Origin: Vibrio aphrogenes
Lineage (GTDB): Bacteria; Pseudomonadota; Gammaproteobacteria; Enterobacterales; Vibrionaceae
Direction: 5' to 3'
Assembly (NCBI RefSeq): GCF_002157735.2
Contig: NZ_AP018689.1
Span: forward strand, 496,001-560,000
DNA: 64,000 bases
Shown here: positions 39,176 through 54,403 of the stretch, piece by piece
How the letters are laid out: each line of letters begins with the position of its first letter
Position numbering within the stretch: position 1 is the stretch's first letter
The notes under the pieces: generated by a model
Databases searched by the model: none
Seen by the model: only the letters and a program-made list of their open reading frames with translations
What the model was told of the DNA's origin: nothing
Program-made: the position numbers and the translations under genes

Positions 39176-39192
39176 TGCTCTTTAACAATTTG
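39176..39192 (+). promoter_or_regulatory. boxA in the 16S-23S spacer
   Basis: TGCTCTTTAACAATTTG, the second boxA that keeps the antitermination complex on through 23S. The rest of the 39075-39460 spacer holds 23S processing-stem sequence and nothing else I recognise. Confidence 0.8.
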
Positions 39193-39460
39193 GAAAGCTG
39201 ACTGATAGCTTAATTTGTTTTTACTTTTGAAAAAGTAAAATAAAACAGCTCAAGGCTGTAATTAAGTTATCAAATAAAAGTTCTCAATGTTTATCTTTAA
39301 GATAAACACACAACACACATTCAAGTGTCTTGTATTCAAACAAACAATGTATTGTTTGTTCTATTGAGTCCGGCAACGATATTTAAGATTACCCTCTTAA
39401 ATATCAACAAACTAAAACCTTATTTAGTTGAACATACATAAAGACCCTTTTGGGTTGTAT

Positions 39461-42348
<2,888 letters not shown>

Positions 42349-42477
42349 ACAACACCTAAAGGGTTTTGATGGACTTAATAGATATAAGACATACTTGAAT
42401 GAGTGTGAGAACGAGTTAGAGATAACAAAGCAGCTTTCCGAATTAAGTTAAACGCTTGAGCGTTTAACAAAAGAATT

Positions 42478-42597
42478 TGCTTGGCGACCATAGCGCTTTG
42501 GACCCACCTGATTCCATGCCGAACTCAGAAGTGAAACGAAGTAGCGCCGATGGTAGTGTGGGGTCTCCCCATGTGAGAGTAGGACATCGCCAGGCTT
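42478..42597 (+). rRNA. rrf: 5S ribosomal RNA
   Basis: 120 nt. TGCTTGGCGACC pairs with GCCAGGCT at the other end. Internal CCGAACTCAGAAGTGAAACG is typical. An AT-rich hairpin (TTTAGATTTT/AAAATCTAAA, 42609-42631) follows, before tRNA-Asp. Confidence 0.96.
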
Positions 42598-42665
42598 TAA
42601 TTTCCGTTTTTAGATTTTAGAAAAATCTAAAGGCAAAAAATAGCGACATGCTGAATAGACACTGC

Positions 42666-42742
42666 GGAGTGGTAGTTCAGTTGGTTAGAATACCGGCCTG
42701 TCACGCCGGGGGTCGCGGGTTCGAGTCCCGTCCACTCCGCCA
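42666..42742 (+). tRNA. tRNA-Asp (GTC)
   Basis: 77 nt with encoded CCA. Anticodon loop CTGTCAC, acceptor GGAGTGG/CCACTCC. Distal tRNA of the rrn operon, as in E. coli rrnC. Confidence 0.96.
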
Positions 42743-42812
42743 CTTTTTCTGATATTTTTGAAAAAGACAATTTACTTTGTTAGCCAAAATAAAGTAATAT
42801 AAACAAAGTTTT

Positions 42813-42889
<77 letters not shown>

Positions 42890-42895
42890 TATTAA

Positions 42896-42924
42896 GGCTC
42901 TAGCAGAAATGCTGGAGCCTTTTT
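42896..42924 (+). terminator. rrn operon terminator 1 (unit 1)
   Basis: GGCTCTAGCA/TGCTGGAGCC stem (one G-T pair) with a 4-nt loop, then T5. First of five similar terminators. It lies 6 nt after tRNA-Trp. Confidence 0.9.
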
Positions 42925-43009
42925 GCATAGAACGAAAAGTAGCGGATTCCCCTGATCACCAAAATAGCGCGTGTTGGGAGTTCGAATCTCTCCACCCTTG
43001 CCATATTAA

Positions 43010-43038
43010 GGCTCTAGAAGAAATGCTAGAGCCTTTTT
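43010..43038 (+). terminator. Terminator 2 in the tRNA-Trp array
   Basis: GGCTCTAG/CTAGAGCC stem, then T5; one base of the inner stem differs from copy 1. Confidence 0.8.
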
Positions 43039-43123
43039 GCATGGAGCGAAAAGCAGCGGATTCCCCTGATCACCAAAATAGCGCGTATTGGGGGCTCGAA
43101 TCTCTCCACCCCTGCCATATCAA

Positions 43124-43152
43124 GGCTCTAGCAGAAATGCTAGAGCCTTTTT
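43124..43152 (+). terminator. Terminator 3 in the tRNA-Trp array
   Basis: GGCTCTAGCA/TGCTAGAGCC perfect 10-bp stem, then T5. Confidence 0.8.
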
Positions 43153-43237
43153 GTATGGAGCGAAAAGCAGCGGATTCCCCTGATCACCAAAATAGCGCGT
43201 ATTGGGGGCTCGAATCTCTCCACTCCTGCCATATTAA

Positions 43238-43266
43238 GGCTCTAGCAGAAATGCTAGAGCCTTTTT
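43238..43266 (+). terminator. Terminator 4 in the tRNA-Trp array
   Basis: Same perfect 10-bp stem as copy 3, then T5. Confidence 0.8.
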
Positions 43267-43339
43267 GTATGGAGTGAAAAGCAGCGGATTCCCCTGATCA
43301 CCAAAATAGCGCGTATTGGGGGCTCGAATGCCATATTAA

Positions 43340-43368
43340 GGCTCTAGCAGAAATGCTGGAGCCTTTTT
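43340..43368 (+). terminator. Terminator 5 in the tRNA-Trp array
   Basis: Stem as in copy 1 (TGCTGGAGCC), then T5. Last complete hairpin before nfsA. Confidence 0.8.
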
Positions 43369-43557
43369 GCATGGAGCGAAAAGTAGCGGATTCCCCTGAT
43401 CACCAAAATAGCGCGTGTTGGGAGTTCGAATTTATCATTCAACTCATATCAATAAGCTTTCCTATTTATGAATTTGAATCATAGTTAAGTTGCATTAGCG
43501 GCGTTAAGTAAAGCGAATAGGATATGCTAGAGTAATACTTCAATAAGAGGGAGTATT

Positions 43558-44280
43558 ATGAATACAGTCATTGAAACGATGTTAAGCCATCGCTCTATTC
43601 GTAAGTTTACTGAAGAGAAAATTACTTCAGAGCAACTGGAAACGATTTTATCAGCTGGGATTGCGGCATCATCATCGAGTTTTTTACAAACCACATCTAT
43701 CATCCGTGTGACCGATCCAAATAAGCGTAAAGCTTTGGTCGAGTTTTCTGGAGGGCAAGGTTATGTTGAAACTGCGGCTGAATTTTTAGTTTTTTGTATT
43801 GATTATCAACGTCACTTTCAACTCTCATCAGAAGTTAAACCTGAATTCACTGAATTGACTCTGATTGGGGCGGTGGATGCAGGGATCATGGCACAAAATA
43901 CCTTATTAGCAGCGGAATCGTTGGGGTTAGGCGGGGTGTTTATTGGTGGGCTTCGTAATGCACCAAAAGAAGTGGATGAATTGCTCGGTCTACCTAAATA
44001 TTGTGCGGTATTATTTGGCATGTGTTTAGGGCATCCTGATCAAGACCCTCAAATCAAACCGCGCTTACCTCAGAATGTCATTGTGCATCAAGACAGTTAC
44101 CAAAGTCTTTCTAGTGAAGTGATTGCTGAATATGATGCCCAAACAAGCCATTACTATCAGACTCGTGGTAGTAATCAAAAAACGGGTTCATGGTCAGATC
44201 ATATTGCTGGACGCTTAAGTAAAGAATCACGTCCTCATATTCGTGATTACTTGCATTCGAAAGGGTTAGCAACTAAATAA
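43558..44280 (+). CDS. nfsA: NfsA/FRP-type NADPH nitroreductase / flavin reductase
   Basis: 240 aa FMN enzyme of the nitroreductase superfamily. Very similar along its length to Vibrio harveyi FRP (NADPH-FMN oxidoreductase) and E. coli NfsA: LSHRSIRKFTEEKI at the start, AAEFLVFCIDYQRH, ELTLIGAVDAGIMAQN, ESLGLGGVFIGGLRN, FGMCLGHPDQ, ESRPHIRDYLHSKGLA at the end. Reduces nitroaromatics, quinones and free flavin with NADPH; a role in supplying FMNH2 for light emission would need a lux operon elsewhere. A GAGGGAG ribosome binding site lies just upstream. Confidence 0.92.
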   Translation: MNTVIETMLSHRSIRKFTEEKITSEQLETILSAGIAASSSSFLQTTSIIRVTDPNKRKALVEFSGGQGYVETAAEFLVFCIDYQRHFQLSSEVKPEFTELTLIGAVDAGIMAQNTLLAAESLGLGGVFIGGLRNAPKEVDELLGLPKYCAVLFGMCLGHPDQDPQIKPRLPQNVIVHQDSYQSLSSEVIAEYDAQTSHYYQTRGSNQKTGSWSDHIAGRLSKESRPHIRDYLHSKGLATK

Positions 44281-44282
44281 TG

Positions 44283-44300
44283 AGTACGATTGGTATTAGC
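44283..44300. repeat. Solo copy of a MITE-like terminal sequence
   Basis: AGTACGATTGGTATTAG resembles the right end of the element at 60941-61125 (AGTACAATTGGTATTAA). No partner end is seen nearby. Confidence 0.35.
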
Positions 44301-44313
44301 TTTCCTGGTTGTG

Positions 44314-44351
44314 AAAAAAATGACCTGACGTTTGATGGTCAGGCCATTTTT
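44314..44351. terminator. Bidirectional terminator between nfsA and yfhL
   Basis: AATGACCTGAC/GTCAGGCCATT stem (one G-T pair), 7-nt loop, with A and T runs on the two sides. Confidence 0.85.
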
Positions 44352-44378
44352 GTATATTGGTCGTGGTTCAAGGAGCGT

Positions 44379-46053
<1,675 letters not shown>

Positions 46054-46085
46054 AATGATTTCTCTAGGTCTGATTTCAGGTCAGG

Positions 46086-46108
46086 TTTATACCACCAAGC
46101 GGTATAAA
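46086..46108. promoter_or_regulatory. Palindrome upstream of trhP
   Basis: TTTATACC/GGTATAAA, 8-bp perfect stem with a 7-nt spacer, 33 nt before the trhP start. It could be an operator or a 5'-UTR hairpin. Confidence 0.4.
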
Positions 46109-46186
46109 TTAGGGGAGCGAATTTTACGCTAAGTTAAGATAAAAAGCGAGAAAAGCACAATATGAGTAAGGAGAAAAAATGCACAA

Positions 46187-46219
46187 GGGTATCGATATAC
46201 AGAAGTTATACCGATACCC
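46187..46219 (-). terminator. Hairpin after rdgC, possible terminator
   Basis: GGGTATCG/CGATACCC, extended inward by four more pairs after one mismatch. On the minus strand a T-rich stretch (TTGTGCATTTTTT) follows, so it may terminate rdgC. Confidence 0.5.
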
Positions 46220-46253
46220 TAAACCGTCGTAATCGACACTGAAGGGACGATGC

Positions 46254-47165
46254 TCAGTCTTTTTGAGGGAAACCGCCTAAAGCATCAAACAGTTGTGGCA
46301 AGAAGGCATCAAACTCACCACACATTAATGTAAAATCGGCATCGAAACGCTGAGCGTGATCTTCACGAGGAATATCTTGATTAGTGTCTTTAAGCTCGTC
46401 ACTGATTTTTAAACGCTTAATACTCACATCGGCAGATAAGACAAATTCAATACGCTCTTGCCAGCTAAGGGCAAGTTTGGTGACCACCTTGTCGGCGGCA
46501 ATATGGTTTTGAATTTCTTCAGCGCTTAGTTCTTGTTTCTTACAACGAATAATACCGCCTTCTTCTTGTAAGGAGTGCAATTCGGCTTCATCCAATAATT
46601 GGAATCCTTGAGGTAAGTCACCGGTTTTTACCCATTCAGTTAAGCTAGTTTCCACGGCAATTTGTGGAATTGCTGGGATAACCGGTAAGCTACCGATGGT
46701 TTTACGTAATAGGGCTAGAGCATCTTCGGCTTTTTTGGTGCTGCTTGAGTCAACCACCACTAAGCCTAATCTTGGCATCAATAAGATTGAAGTAAAACTA
46801 TGACGGCTAAAGGCTCGAGGTAACAAATCAATGAGAATTTCATCTTTGAGATCGTCTTTTTCTTTTTTCTTAAGTGGACGGCCTTCTTGTTGTTCAAGCA
46901 AGTCAATTTTGTCTTGTAATGAGTCTTTAATGACGGAAGCCGGCAATAATTTTTCTTCTTTTTTGGCTTTGACCAGAATGTGCTCACCAGCAACGTGGGT
47001 AAAGCTATCAGAGTGTTTATTGATAACACTTGTCCAACCGAATTTTTGCTTATCTTGGCTGCCACATGGAGTGAATTTGAATTCAGCGAGTTGTGATTCG
47101 AGCTTTTCGATATCTAAATTTATTTCACGATTGAAGCGATACACTAAACAATTTTTAAACCACAT
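46254..47165 (-). CDS. rdgC: RdgC, recombination-associated DNA-binding protein
   Basis: 303 aa ring-forming DNA-binding protein that limits RecA activity and can support replication restart. Conserved blocks: [77 protein letters not shown] set the start at 47165 (MWFKN) because homologues begin M(L/W)WFKN; the ATG at 47174 is also in frame. Confidence 0.94.
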   Translation of the reverse strand: MWFKNCLVYRFNREINLDIEKLESQLAEFKFTPCGSQDKQKFGWTSVINKHSDSFTHVAGEHILVKAKKEEKLLPASVIKDSLQDKIDLLEQQEGRPLKKKEKDDLKDEILIDLLPRAFSRHSFTSILLMPRLGLVVVDSSSTKKAEDALALLRKTIGSLPVIPAIPQIAVETSLTEWVKTGDLPQGFQLLDEAELHSLQEEGGIIRCKKQELSAEEIQNHIAADKVVTKLALSWQERIEFVLSADVSIKRLKISDELKDTNQDIPREDHAQRFDADFTLMCGEFDAFLPQLFDALGGFPQKD

Positions 47166-47295
47166 AATACTCATACTCAGTCTGGAATTTAGTTGGCTAT
47201 CATAGAAGATTTAGTGCTGGATTCAAAGAAACAGAATGCCCTGTATGACAAAATCACTTGTGTTGTTTGACACTTAGATGAAAATTACTTTTCAG

Positions 47296-47313
47296 AAGTC
47301 ACAAAAGTGTCAT
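47296..47313 (+). promoter_or_regulatory. Pho box upstream of phoB
   Basis: AAGTCAC-AAAA-GTGTCAT, two 7-bp half sites 11 bp apart, matching CTGTCAT-N4-CTGTCAT at most positions. Suggests PhoB autoregulates the phoB-phoR-pstS operon. Confidence 0.7.
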
Positions 47314-47380
47314 ACTTAGAACACATAATAAGCATAATAAAATCACTAAATTATTTATAAGCGCGAAAGGGTTTTCGAAT

Positions 47381-48070
47381 ATGTCGAGAAGAATTTTGGT
47401 TGTTGAAGATGAAGCTCCAATCAGGGAGATGTTGTGTTTTGTTCTTGAGCAAAAAGGCTATCAAACTGTAGAAGCGGAAGATTACGACACCGCTATCGAT
47501 AAGCTCTGTGAACCTTACCCTGATCTTATTTTATTAGATTGGATGCTGCCGGGCGGCTCAGGCATTAACTTCATCAAGCACATGAAACGTGAAGAGCTGA
47601 CTCGTAATATTCCCGTGGTGATGTTAACCGCTCGTGGTGAAGAAGAAGATAAAGTTCGTGGTTTAGAAGTTGGGGCTGATGACTATATTACTAAGCCATT
47701 TTCACCGAAAGAATTAGTGGCACGCTTAAAAGCAGTTATTCGACGAGTGACACCAACTGCATTAGAAGATGTGATTGATGTGCAAGGATTAAAATTAGAT
47801 CCCGTGTCTCATCGAGTCACAGCGAATGATACACCTGTTGATATGGGGCCAACCGAATTTAAAATGTTGCACTTTTTTATGACCCATCAAGAGCGTGTTT
47901 ATAGTCGTGAGCAACTATTAAATAATGTTTGGGGAACCAACGTGTATGTAGAAGACCGAACCGTTGATGTGCATATTCGTCGCTTGAGAAAAGCATTAGA
48001 GCTTGCCGGTCACGATAAATTGGTTCAAACGGTACGTGGTGCTGGTTACCGCTTTTCAACGCGAGCATAA
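47381..48070 (+). CDS. phoB: PhoB, phosphate response regulator
   Basis: 229 aa OmpR-class regulator. Receiver domain with D53 ([11 protein letters not shown]), T83 and K105. C-terminal winged helix ([37 protein letters not shown]). Binds Pho boxes under phosphate limitation. First gene of the phoB-phoR-pstS unit. Confidence 0.97.
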   Translation: MSRRILVVEDEAPIREMLCFVLEQKGYQTVEAEDYDTAIDKLCEPYPDLILLDWMLPGGSGINFIKHMKREELTRNIPVVMLTARGEEEDKVRGLEVGADDYITKPFSPKELVARLKAVIRRVTPTALEDVIDVQGLKLDPVSHRVTANDTPVDMGPTEFKMLHFFMTHQERVYSREQLLNNVWGTNVYVEDRTVDVHIRRLRKALELAGHDKLVQTVRGAGYRFSTRA

Positions 48071-48105
48071 TAGACTTCTATCGATCAATGGAGCATTAAA
48101 CTGAA

Positions 48106-49413
48106 ATGGTAGAAAGGTTATCCTGGAAAAAGCTAGCTTGGTCGCTGGCTTTTTTTTACTTTCCTTGGTTAATTATTGGCTGGTTATTTGGCTATATGGG
48201 GTGGCTGCTGTTTGTGGCGACCGCTTTACAGTTAATCTGGCACTTACACAATCAAGTACGTCTTTCCGAATGGTTATTAGATGAAAAACGTCTGAGCCCG
48301 CCTTCAGGAACGGGTCATTGGGAGCATTTATTCAATGGCATCTATCGTATTCAGCAAAAACAACGTCGCCGCCGAAAAGAACTTGGAAACTTAATTCGCC
48401 GTTTCCGTAATGGGGCTGAATCTTTACCCGATGCGGTCGTCGTTTTTCGTAGTGAAGGCAATATTGTTTGGTGCAATAAACTCGCTCAATCGATTCTTGG
48501 TTTCCGTTGGCCTGATGATTCAGGGCAGCCGATTGCCAATTTATTGCGTACCCCGGATTTTATTCATTATCTCTCTAAGCAAGACTTTTCCGAGCCTTTA
48601 GAAATGTTGTCGCCTTTAACGCCTGAACGGGTACTGGAGCTACGAATTGTACCGTATACCGAAGGGGAGCATTTGATGGTGGTACGTGATGTGACTCAAG
48701 TGAAGCAATTAGAAGGGATGCGCCGGAACTTCTTTGCGAACGTATCACATGAATTAAGAACCCCGATGACGGTTTTACAAGGCTATTTGGAAATGACGGA
48801 AGACCCAGAGATTTTAGCCGGTCCAATGTGGTCAAAAGCTCATGGGGTGATGACTGAACAATTATCGCGGATGAATGCGTTAGTGGAGCAGTTATTGACC
48901 CTTTCAAAAATTGAAGCCTCACCAATCCATGAATTGGATGAAATCGTCAATATTCCGTCGATGTTGGATATTTTAGAAAAAGAAGCAATCGCCTTAAGTG
49001 GTGAGAAAAAGCACAACATTATTTTTGATATAGACCGTCAAATGAAAGTCTACGGTGATGCTGAGCAATTGCGCAGTGCCATTTCTAATTTAGTGTATAA
49101 CGCGGTGAAATATACCCCAGCGGGTGCAGAAGTGAAGGTACGTTGGTTTCATACCGCTCAAGGGGCGTGTTTATCGGTTAAAGACACTGGTGAAGGGATT
49201 GAAGCACAGCATATTAACCGTCTAACCGAACGCTTTTATCGAGTGGATAAGGCTCGTTCTCGTGAAACTGGAGGCAGCGGCTTAGGCTTGGCGATCGCCA
49301 AACACGCATTAGGTCACCATGAGTCTCATTTAGAGATTTCAAGCGAAGTGGGTAAGGGGAGTTGTTTTTCATTTGTGCTCCCTCAAAAACTGGTTGTTGA
49401 TGCTGCGGATTAA
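48106..49413 (+). CDS. phoR: PhoR, phosphate sensor kinase
   Basis: 435 aa. Two close N-terminal membrane helices (about 10-50), a linker and PAS domain (about 100-200), HisKA with H215 ([13 protein letters not shown]), and an HATPase domain ([35 protein letters not shown]). Inner membrane; senses PstSCAB-PhoU status rather than phosphate directly. 35 nt after phoB. Confidence 0.96.
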   Translation: MVERLSWKKLAWSLAFFYFPWLIIGWLFGYMGWLLFVATALQLIWHLHNQVRLSEWLLDEKRLSPPSGTGHWEHLFNGIYRIQQKQRRRRKELGNLIRRFRNGAESLPDAVVVFRSEGNIVWCNKLAQSILGFRWPDDSGQPIANLLRTPDFIHYLSKQDFSEPLEMLSPLTPERVLELRIVPYTEGEHLMVVRDVTQVKQLEGMRRNFFANVSHELRTPMTVLQGYLEMTEDPEILAGPMWSKAHGVMTEQLSRMNALVEQLLTLSKIEASPIHELDEIVNIPSMLDILEKEAIALSGEKKHNIIFDIDRQMKVYGDAEQLRSAISNLVYNAVKYTPAGAEVKVRWFHTAQGACLSVKDTGEGIEAQHINRLTERFYRVDKARSRETGGSGLGLAIAKHALGHHESHLEISSEVGKGSCFSFVLPQKLVVDAAD

Positions 49414-49430
49414 CAGGATAAAGGAATAGA

Positions 49431-50474
49431 ATGCGTCGTTTTTGGATTACCCCGATAGTATGGCTGTGCTCATTTTCAAGCATGGCCGAGACACAATTCG
49501 CTGAAACACAAATGGCGAAGACGCCTATCCCTGTGACGTCAATTTCTGCGACACCAATTTCAGAGACACAAGGTGCGGAACAATTACCGACCTACCAAAA
49601 AGTGTCAGGAGTCTCGGGAATTCTAACGTCGGTTGGCTCCGATACCTTAGCGACCTTAATGTTGCTGTGGGCGCAAGAGTTTCAGAAAATCTATCCTAAT
49701 ATCAATATTCAGATCCAGGCATCCGGCTCCTCAACCGCCCCCACGGCGTTAACCGAGGCAACCTCTCAATTAGGCCCTATGAGTCGGCCAATGAAAGCCA
49801 AAGAAATTGAATCTTTCAAACATCAATATGGCTATCCACCTGTTCAATTAAGGGTGGCGATTGATGCGATTGGCATTTTTGTCAATAAAGACAACCCGAT
49901 AGCTGGGCTTAATTTTCAACAACTTGATGCTATTTTTTCGTCCACTTTAAAATGTGGCGCAGTACGACCTTTAACCCAATGGCAAGATTTAGGCGTGCAG
50001 GCGGAATGGGCCAAGCTCGGCTTTCAGCTCTTTGGTCGAAATTCAGTTTCAGGGACGTATGGTTATTTTAAACAGCATGCGTTGTGTAATGGAGATTTTA
50101 AACGTGCGGTGAATGAGCAACCAGGTTCTGCCTCTGTAGTGCAATCGGTAGCGTCATCGATTAACGGGATAGGCTACTCGGGTGTGGGTTACCATGTATC
50201 AAAAGCACGCTTAGTGCCGATATCTCAAGACGGTCAAGAATACATTACGCCAACTCGAGATAATATTCTCAACGGTGAGTACCCGCTAGCACGTTATTTG
50301 TATGTGTATATAAACAAAAATCCGCTCAAGCCGTTACCTAAGCTGCAAGCGGAATTTTTAAAGTTTATCTATTCAAAACAAGGCCAGCTCAATGTTGAGA
50401 AAGATGGTTATATGTCGTTGTCCCCATCGCTCGCTCAATCGCAACTACAAAAAGTAGGCCTATCGCTACCTTAA
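49431..50474 (+). CDS. pstS: PstS-type phosphate-binding protein
   Basis: 347 aa periplasmic solute-binding protein. Signal peptide 1-18 (cleavage near SSMA). Then a 30-residue Thr/Pro/Ser-rich linker with repeated TQ, TPI and SAT words (residues 20-50), then the phosphate-binding fold (VGSDTLATLMLLWAQEFQ, IQASGSSTAPTALTEA, GPMSRPMK, GRNSVSGTYGYFK). 17 nt after phoR with AAGGAA as RBS. The repetitive linker looks expanded compared with usual PstS. It could carry phosphate to PstCAB at 54.4-59.4 kb, or be mainly a sensor component; I cannot tell. Confidence 0.9.
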   Translation: MRRFWITPIVWLCSFSSMAETQFAETQMAKTPIPVTSISATPISETQGAEQLPTYQKVSGVSGILTSVGSDTLATLMLLWAQEFQKIYPNINIQIQASGSSTAPTALTEATSQLGPMSRPMKAKEIESFKHQYGYPPVQLRVAIDAIGIFVNKDNPIAGLNFQQLDAIFSSTLKCGAVRPLTQWQDLGVQAEWAKLGFQLFGRNSVSGTYGYFKQHALCNGDFKRAVNEQPGSASVVQSVASSINGIGYSGVGYHVSKARLVPISQDGQEYITPTRDNILNGEYPLARYLYVYINKNPLKPLPKLQAEFLKFIYSKQGQLNVEKDGYMSLSPSLAQSQLQKVGLSLP

Positions 50475-50554
50475 TGGATTTACTGCGATATTTTTATTTA
50501 CAGTCTGTGGCTTAAACCATTCAAGTTAATTGCTGGTGGCTTTAAGCAGCGAGA

Positions 50555-52099
50555 TTAAAAGCTTAATTTCCAGCCAGCATTTTTCCAATATTGTTGCTCG
50601 GTTTGCAGGTCGGCATCGAGCAATTTATTGTCTTGTAGCCAATTCTTATCACGGCAACTTAACGACCAGTGTTGAGTGTTGACTTTTTTCCCGTCACAAC
50701 ACTTGGTTTTATGCTCGATCATGAGTGTTAATTTTGGCAGGTCCTCACTGTCTTTACGTTGACCATTGACCACGATAGCTAAGCGTAAGATACAAATCAG
50801 AGGTAAAATTTGTTCAGGCTGATAAATACTTAGCTCTGGCATATCTTGCAATTTTAGTGATTTACGTTGAAAGCGCACTAAAGCCGATAACACTTGCTGC
50901 TGCTCTTGGTTAAAGCCTGGCATATTGGTATGTTGAAGAATATACGCTGAATGGCGATGAAAACCTTTATAGCGGATACTTAACCCAACTTCATGCAATA
51001 GAGCGCTCCAACTTAATAAGCTGGCCAATTCTGAATCGGTGGCGATGCCAACCTGCTCACTAACCAGACTGAGGAATTGTTCTGCTTGAGTGCGAACATT
51101 TTGAGCATGTGATAAATCGACTTGATGCTTAAAAGCTAAGTTTTCGGTGGTACGCATACGAATGTCTGAACGTTGGAATCGCTCTTCCATTTCATACATT
51201 AAACCTTCACGTAAAGCACCATCAGAAAAATGGAGGCTGTTAATCGAGAAAGATTCAACAATCGCTAGTAAGATTGCCACACCAGCGGCAAAGACTGGTT
51301 TGCGCTCATCGGTGAGACCGTTGAGTTTGATGTCTTCAATATGATCCAACTTGCAGAGCTCGTCTACAAGGTGTTGTAGCCTGTCTAAGGTAATCAAGCC
51401 ATCGTCATAGCCCATACCAATTAGCACTTCTTTAATCGCTTTAATGGTTCCCGATGAACCTAATGCTGCATCCCAACCCAGTTTTTTATAAGGTTTACAC
51501 AGAGCTTCGAGTTTTTGTTGTGCGGCGAGGATTGCTTTTGAAAAGTTCTTTTTCGATAATTTTCCATTACTGAAAAATTGATTGGTATAGCTGACACAGC
51601 CTAATTGTTTACTATTGAGTAACTGAGGTTCAAAACCTTCACCAATAATCATTTCGGTACTACCGCCACCAATATCAATGATGAATTTCTTTTCCCATTC
51701 TGGTTGGGTATGCGCGACACCAAGGTAAATTAAACGTGCTTCTTCCTCGCCTGGGATCACTTCGATGGGAAAGGGCAGAACGGTTTTAGCTCGAGCTAGA
51801 AAGATGTGTGCATTGTTGGCTTGGCGTAAAGTATGAGTGGCCGCAATACGAACATTGTTGGTATCAAAATCTTGTAAACGCTCGGCAAACATAGCGAGGC
51901 AGTCTAAACCACGTTGCATCGAAGCATTATCAAGATTCATTCGGCTGTCTAAACCATCGGCTAAACGAACCCTTTGTTTATGGCGGCTGACAATTTGTAA
52001 ACCTGGTCCCGTTACTTTTGCTACCACCATGTGAAAACTATTAGAGCCAAGGTCAATCGCGGCAATGTAGCGAGTGTTGGGTTCGTTGATGGAAGTCAT
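50555..52099 (-). CDS. ppx: Exopolyphosphatase Ppx
   Basis: 514 aa of the ASKHA Ppx/GppA family ([15 protein letters not shown] at the start, [40 protein letters not shown]). HD-like helical C-terminal half. Paired with ppk1 (20 nt spacing, same strand), which identifies it as Ppx rather than GppA. Removes terminal phosphates from polyphosphate. Confidence 0.93.
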   Translation of the reverse strand: MTSINEPNTRYIAAIDLGSNSFHMVVAKVTGPGLQIVSRHKQRVRLADGLDSRMNLDNASMQRGLDCLAMFAERLQDFDTNNVRIAATHTLRQANNAHIFLARAKTVLPFPIEVIPGEEEARLIYLGVAHTQPEWEKKFIIDIGGGSTEMIIGEGFEPQLLNSKQLGCVSYTNQFFSNGKLSKKNFSKAILAAQQKLEALCKPYKKLGWDAALGSSGTIKAIKEVLIGMGYDDGLITLDRLQHLVDELCKLDHIEDIKLNGLTDERKPVFAAGVAILLAIVESFSINSLHFSDGALREGLMYEMEERFQRSDIRMRTTENLAFKHQVDLSHAQNVRTQAEQFLSLVSEQVGIATDSELASLLSWSALLHEVGLSIRYKGFHRHSAYILQHTNMPGFNQEQQQVLSALVRFQRKSLKLQDMPELSIYQPEQILPLICILRLAIVVNGQRKDSEDLPKLTLMIEHKTKCCDGKKVNTQHWSLSCRDKNWLQDNKLLDADLQTEQQYWKNAGWKLSF

Positions 52100-52119
52100 A
52101 TTTACCTATTTATTCTGTT

Positions 52120-54183
52120 TTACGGAGTCTTTTTTTCAATTTGCTTTAAATAGTCGTAAATAGCAATTTGTGAGCGGACTTTTTTTCTATTGCCTCGCGC
52201 CACATAGTGATTGTTCATCTCTTTATCGATCACGCGCGCTTTAACCGTATCGATAAAATGAATATTGAGAATATCAATAATACGTTGTTTTAGTCTTGGC
52301 GAATGGATGGGGGTCGCCACTTCAATTCGATAATCTAAGTTACGTGTCATCCAGTCTGCTGATGAAATATAGACCTTTGGATCGCCATCATTTTCAGTAA
52401 CTACCACACGCGGGTGCTCTAAAAATCTATCGATGATACTAATAATGCTAATATTTTCACTCACCCCAGCAATCCCCGGAACTAAGGAGCACATCCCTCG
52501 AACGATCATACGGATTTTGACTCCAGCATTGCTGGCACCGTAGAGTTTACTGACGAGGCCTTTATCCACCAAATTATTAACTTTGAGTGTGATGCCAGCT
52601 TTCTTGCCTTCTTTCGCTAAAGCGATTTCTGCATCAATTAATTTATAAATTTGTTGGCGTGCATTACGAGGTGACACCATCAGTTGAGTAAAGCGCACTG
52701 GACGATAAGGGTTCTCAATATAACCAAATACACTTCTTACTTCACTGGTTAGCTGAGGGTCAGCGGTTAATAGTGCAAAGTCGGTATAAATACGAGCGGT
52801 TTTTTCATGGAAGTTACCTGTGCCGATATGAGCATAACGTTTGATTTCTCCTTCTTCACGACGTGTAATCAAGAGGAGTTTTGAGTGTATTTTTAACCCA
52901 GGAGCCCCAAAAATTACGTGTACTCCGGCATCTGTTAACAGCTTCGCCCATTCGATATTGGCTTCTTCATCAAAGCGTGCTTGCAGTTCAACCACCACAG
53001 TCACTTTCTTTTTATTATGGACGGCATCCATCAATGAGCTCATTAACTTGGAATTTTTAGCGACTCGATAGATGTTGATTTTGATACTAATGACTTTAGG
53101 GTCAAAGGACGCTTGGCGCACCAGTTCCGTAATATGATCAAACGTATGATAAGGATAATAAAGCAAAATATCTTGCGCACTGATGGCTTCAAAGCTATTG
53201 GGATAACCGTTAAAATCTGAGCATTTTAAAGGAGGCAGAGGTTTATTTTCTAAATAATCGCGGCCTACGTTTGGAAAGGCAGTAAAATCTTTAAAGTTAT
53301 GGTAACGACCGCCAGGGATCAGGCTATCGTAACTGGTCATATTTAACTTTTCACACAAATACTTTAAGAGCGCTTCTGGCATATCTCGTTGATAAACCAA
53401 CCGTACCGGCATCGCAGTTAAACGTTGATTGACCCCTTCTGACATTTGTTCTAATAAGCTATGTTCGACTTCATGACGTAAATCGTATTCGGCATCTCGC
53501 GTCATGGTCATGGTGTAGCTGTTTAGCTCATCGTATTCAAAAAAGCCTTTGAAAATGTCGTCCAAACAAAAACGAATAATGTTATCTAACAAGATAATGG
53601 TTTTACGGCGTTTCCCTTTTTGTTCCGGCACCATAATAAAGCGAGGCAAATGGTTAGTTGGGATATCAATTAAAGCATAATTACGCACATCATTATTGAT
53701 GATCTCAACGGTAAGATAAGAATGCTCATCTTTTAAAAAGCCCAGAACATCAGTGTCTTTATTCATTAAAAATGGCGTGATATGAGGGAGTACTTCGCGT
53801 TGAAAGTACTTACGGATCCATTTTTGTTGATATTCTTGCAATTGTGATTCATTGACTAAGAAGATACGACGACGAGCCATTTCTAAGATAAGCTCATTGT
53901 ATAGCTCATCAAAGCGCTGATTTAAACGTAAAACCTTGGATTGCATTTTGGTCAGCAAATGCTTAGGGCCATCACTGCTGCCACTTTCTTGGCTGATCAG
54001 GATGCGGCGCTTAACGTCAGCAAAGCGCACTTTAAAAAACTCATCTAAGTTACTAGAAAATATACCTAAAAATCTCACTCTTTCAATTAAAGGAACGGTT
54101 TTGTCAGCGGCTTCTTGCAGTACGCGTTCGTTAAAAGATAACCAGCTAAGTTCTTTTTCAATGTAGAGTTTTTCTGAGCTCAT
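52120..54183 (-). CDS. ppk1: Polyphosphate kinase Ppk1
   Basis: 687 aa, normal. Makes polyphosphate from ATP at the membrane. The N-terminal helical domain includes [16 protein letters not shown]. Two phospholipase-D-like catalytic parts: the autophosphorylated His likely in [11 protein letters not shown], with [15 protein letters not shown] following, and the second His-containing motif ([14 protein letters not shown]). Divergent from pstC across a shared 220-bp regulatory region with a Pho box. Confidence 0.96.
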   Translation of the reverse strand: MSSEKLYIEKELSWLSFNERVLQEAADKTVPLIERVRFLGIFSSNLDEFFKVRFADVKRRILISQESGSSDGPKHLLTKMQSKVLRLNQRFDELYNELILEMARRRIFLVNESQLQEYQQKWIRKYFQREVLPHITPFLMNKDTDVLGFLKDEHSYLTVEIINNDVRNYALIDIPTNHLPRFIMVPEQKGKRRKTIILLDNIIRFCLDDIFKGFFEYDELNSYTMTMTRDAEYDLRHEVEHSLLEQMSEGVNQRLTAMPVRLVYQRDMPEALLKYLCEKLNMTSYDSLIPGGRYHNFKDFTAFPNVGRDYLENKPLPPLKCSDFNGYPNSFEAISAQDILLYYPYHTFDHITELVRQASFDPKVISIKINIYRVAKNSKLMSSLMDAVHNKKKVTVVVELQARFDEEANIEWAKLLTDAGVHVIFGAPGLKIHSKLLLITRREEGEIKRYAHIGTGNFHEKTARIYTDFALLTADPQLTSEVRSVFGYIENPYRPVRFTQLMVSPRNARQQIYKLIDAEIALAKEGKKAGITLKVNNLVDKGLVSKLYGASNAGVKIRMIVRGMCSLVPGIAGVSENISIISIIDRFLEHPRVVVTENDGDPKVYISSADWMTRNLDYRIEVATPIHSPRLKQRIIDILNIHFIDTVKARVIDKEMNNHYVARGNRKKVRSQIAIYDYLKQIEKKTP

Positions 54184-54352
54184 TTTAGTTTCCAGCTTGT
54201 ATCGTCGCGATGAGGGAAAAGTTGCATTTAATCGGGCATAGGAACAATCAAGTTAAATTTAGTGGTTTTATGTGACATTTTTATTTCAATGTACTCTACT
54301 TCTTCGGGCAACAGTAATAAAATCAAGTAGAAATAGAAGTATAGTAATAAAA

Positions 54353-54370
54353 TTGTCACACAATCGACAT
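54353..54370 (+). promoter_or_regulatory. Pho box upstream of pstC
   Basis: TTGTCAC-ACAA-TCGACAT, half sites 11 bp apart; the first is strong, the second weak. It lies about 35 nt before pstC and in the divergent region with ppk1. Confidence 0.55.
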
Positions 54371-54403
54371 ATTATGACGTCACTCAAAAAAGGTATGTGA
54401 AAC

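Noticed and set aside
42909-43277. A 122-aa open frame made of 38-residue repeats across the tRNA-Trp array
   Set aside because: The unit is 114 bp, a multiple of three, so any open unit repeats in frame. The ATG lies inside the terminator hairpin and has no Shine-Dalgarno, and the sequence is tRNA-derived. A tiny Tpr-like product cannot be excluded, but I do not call it a gene.
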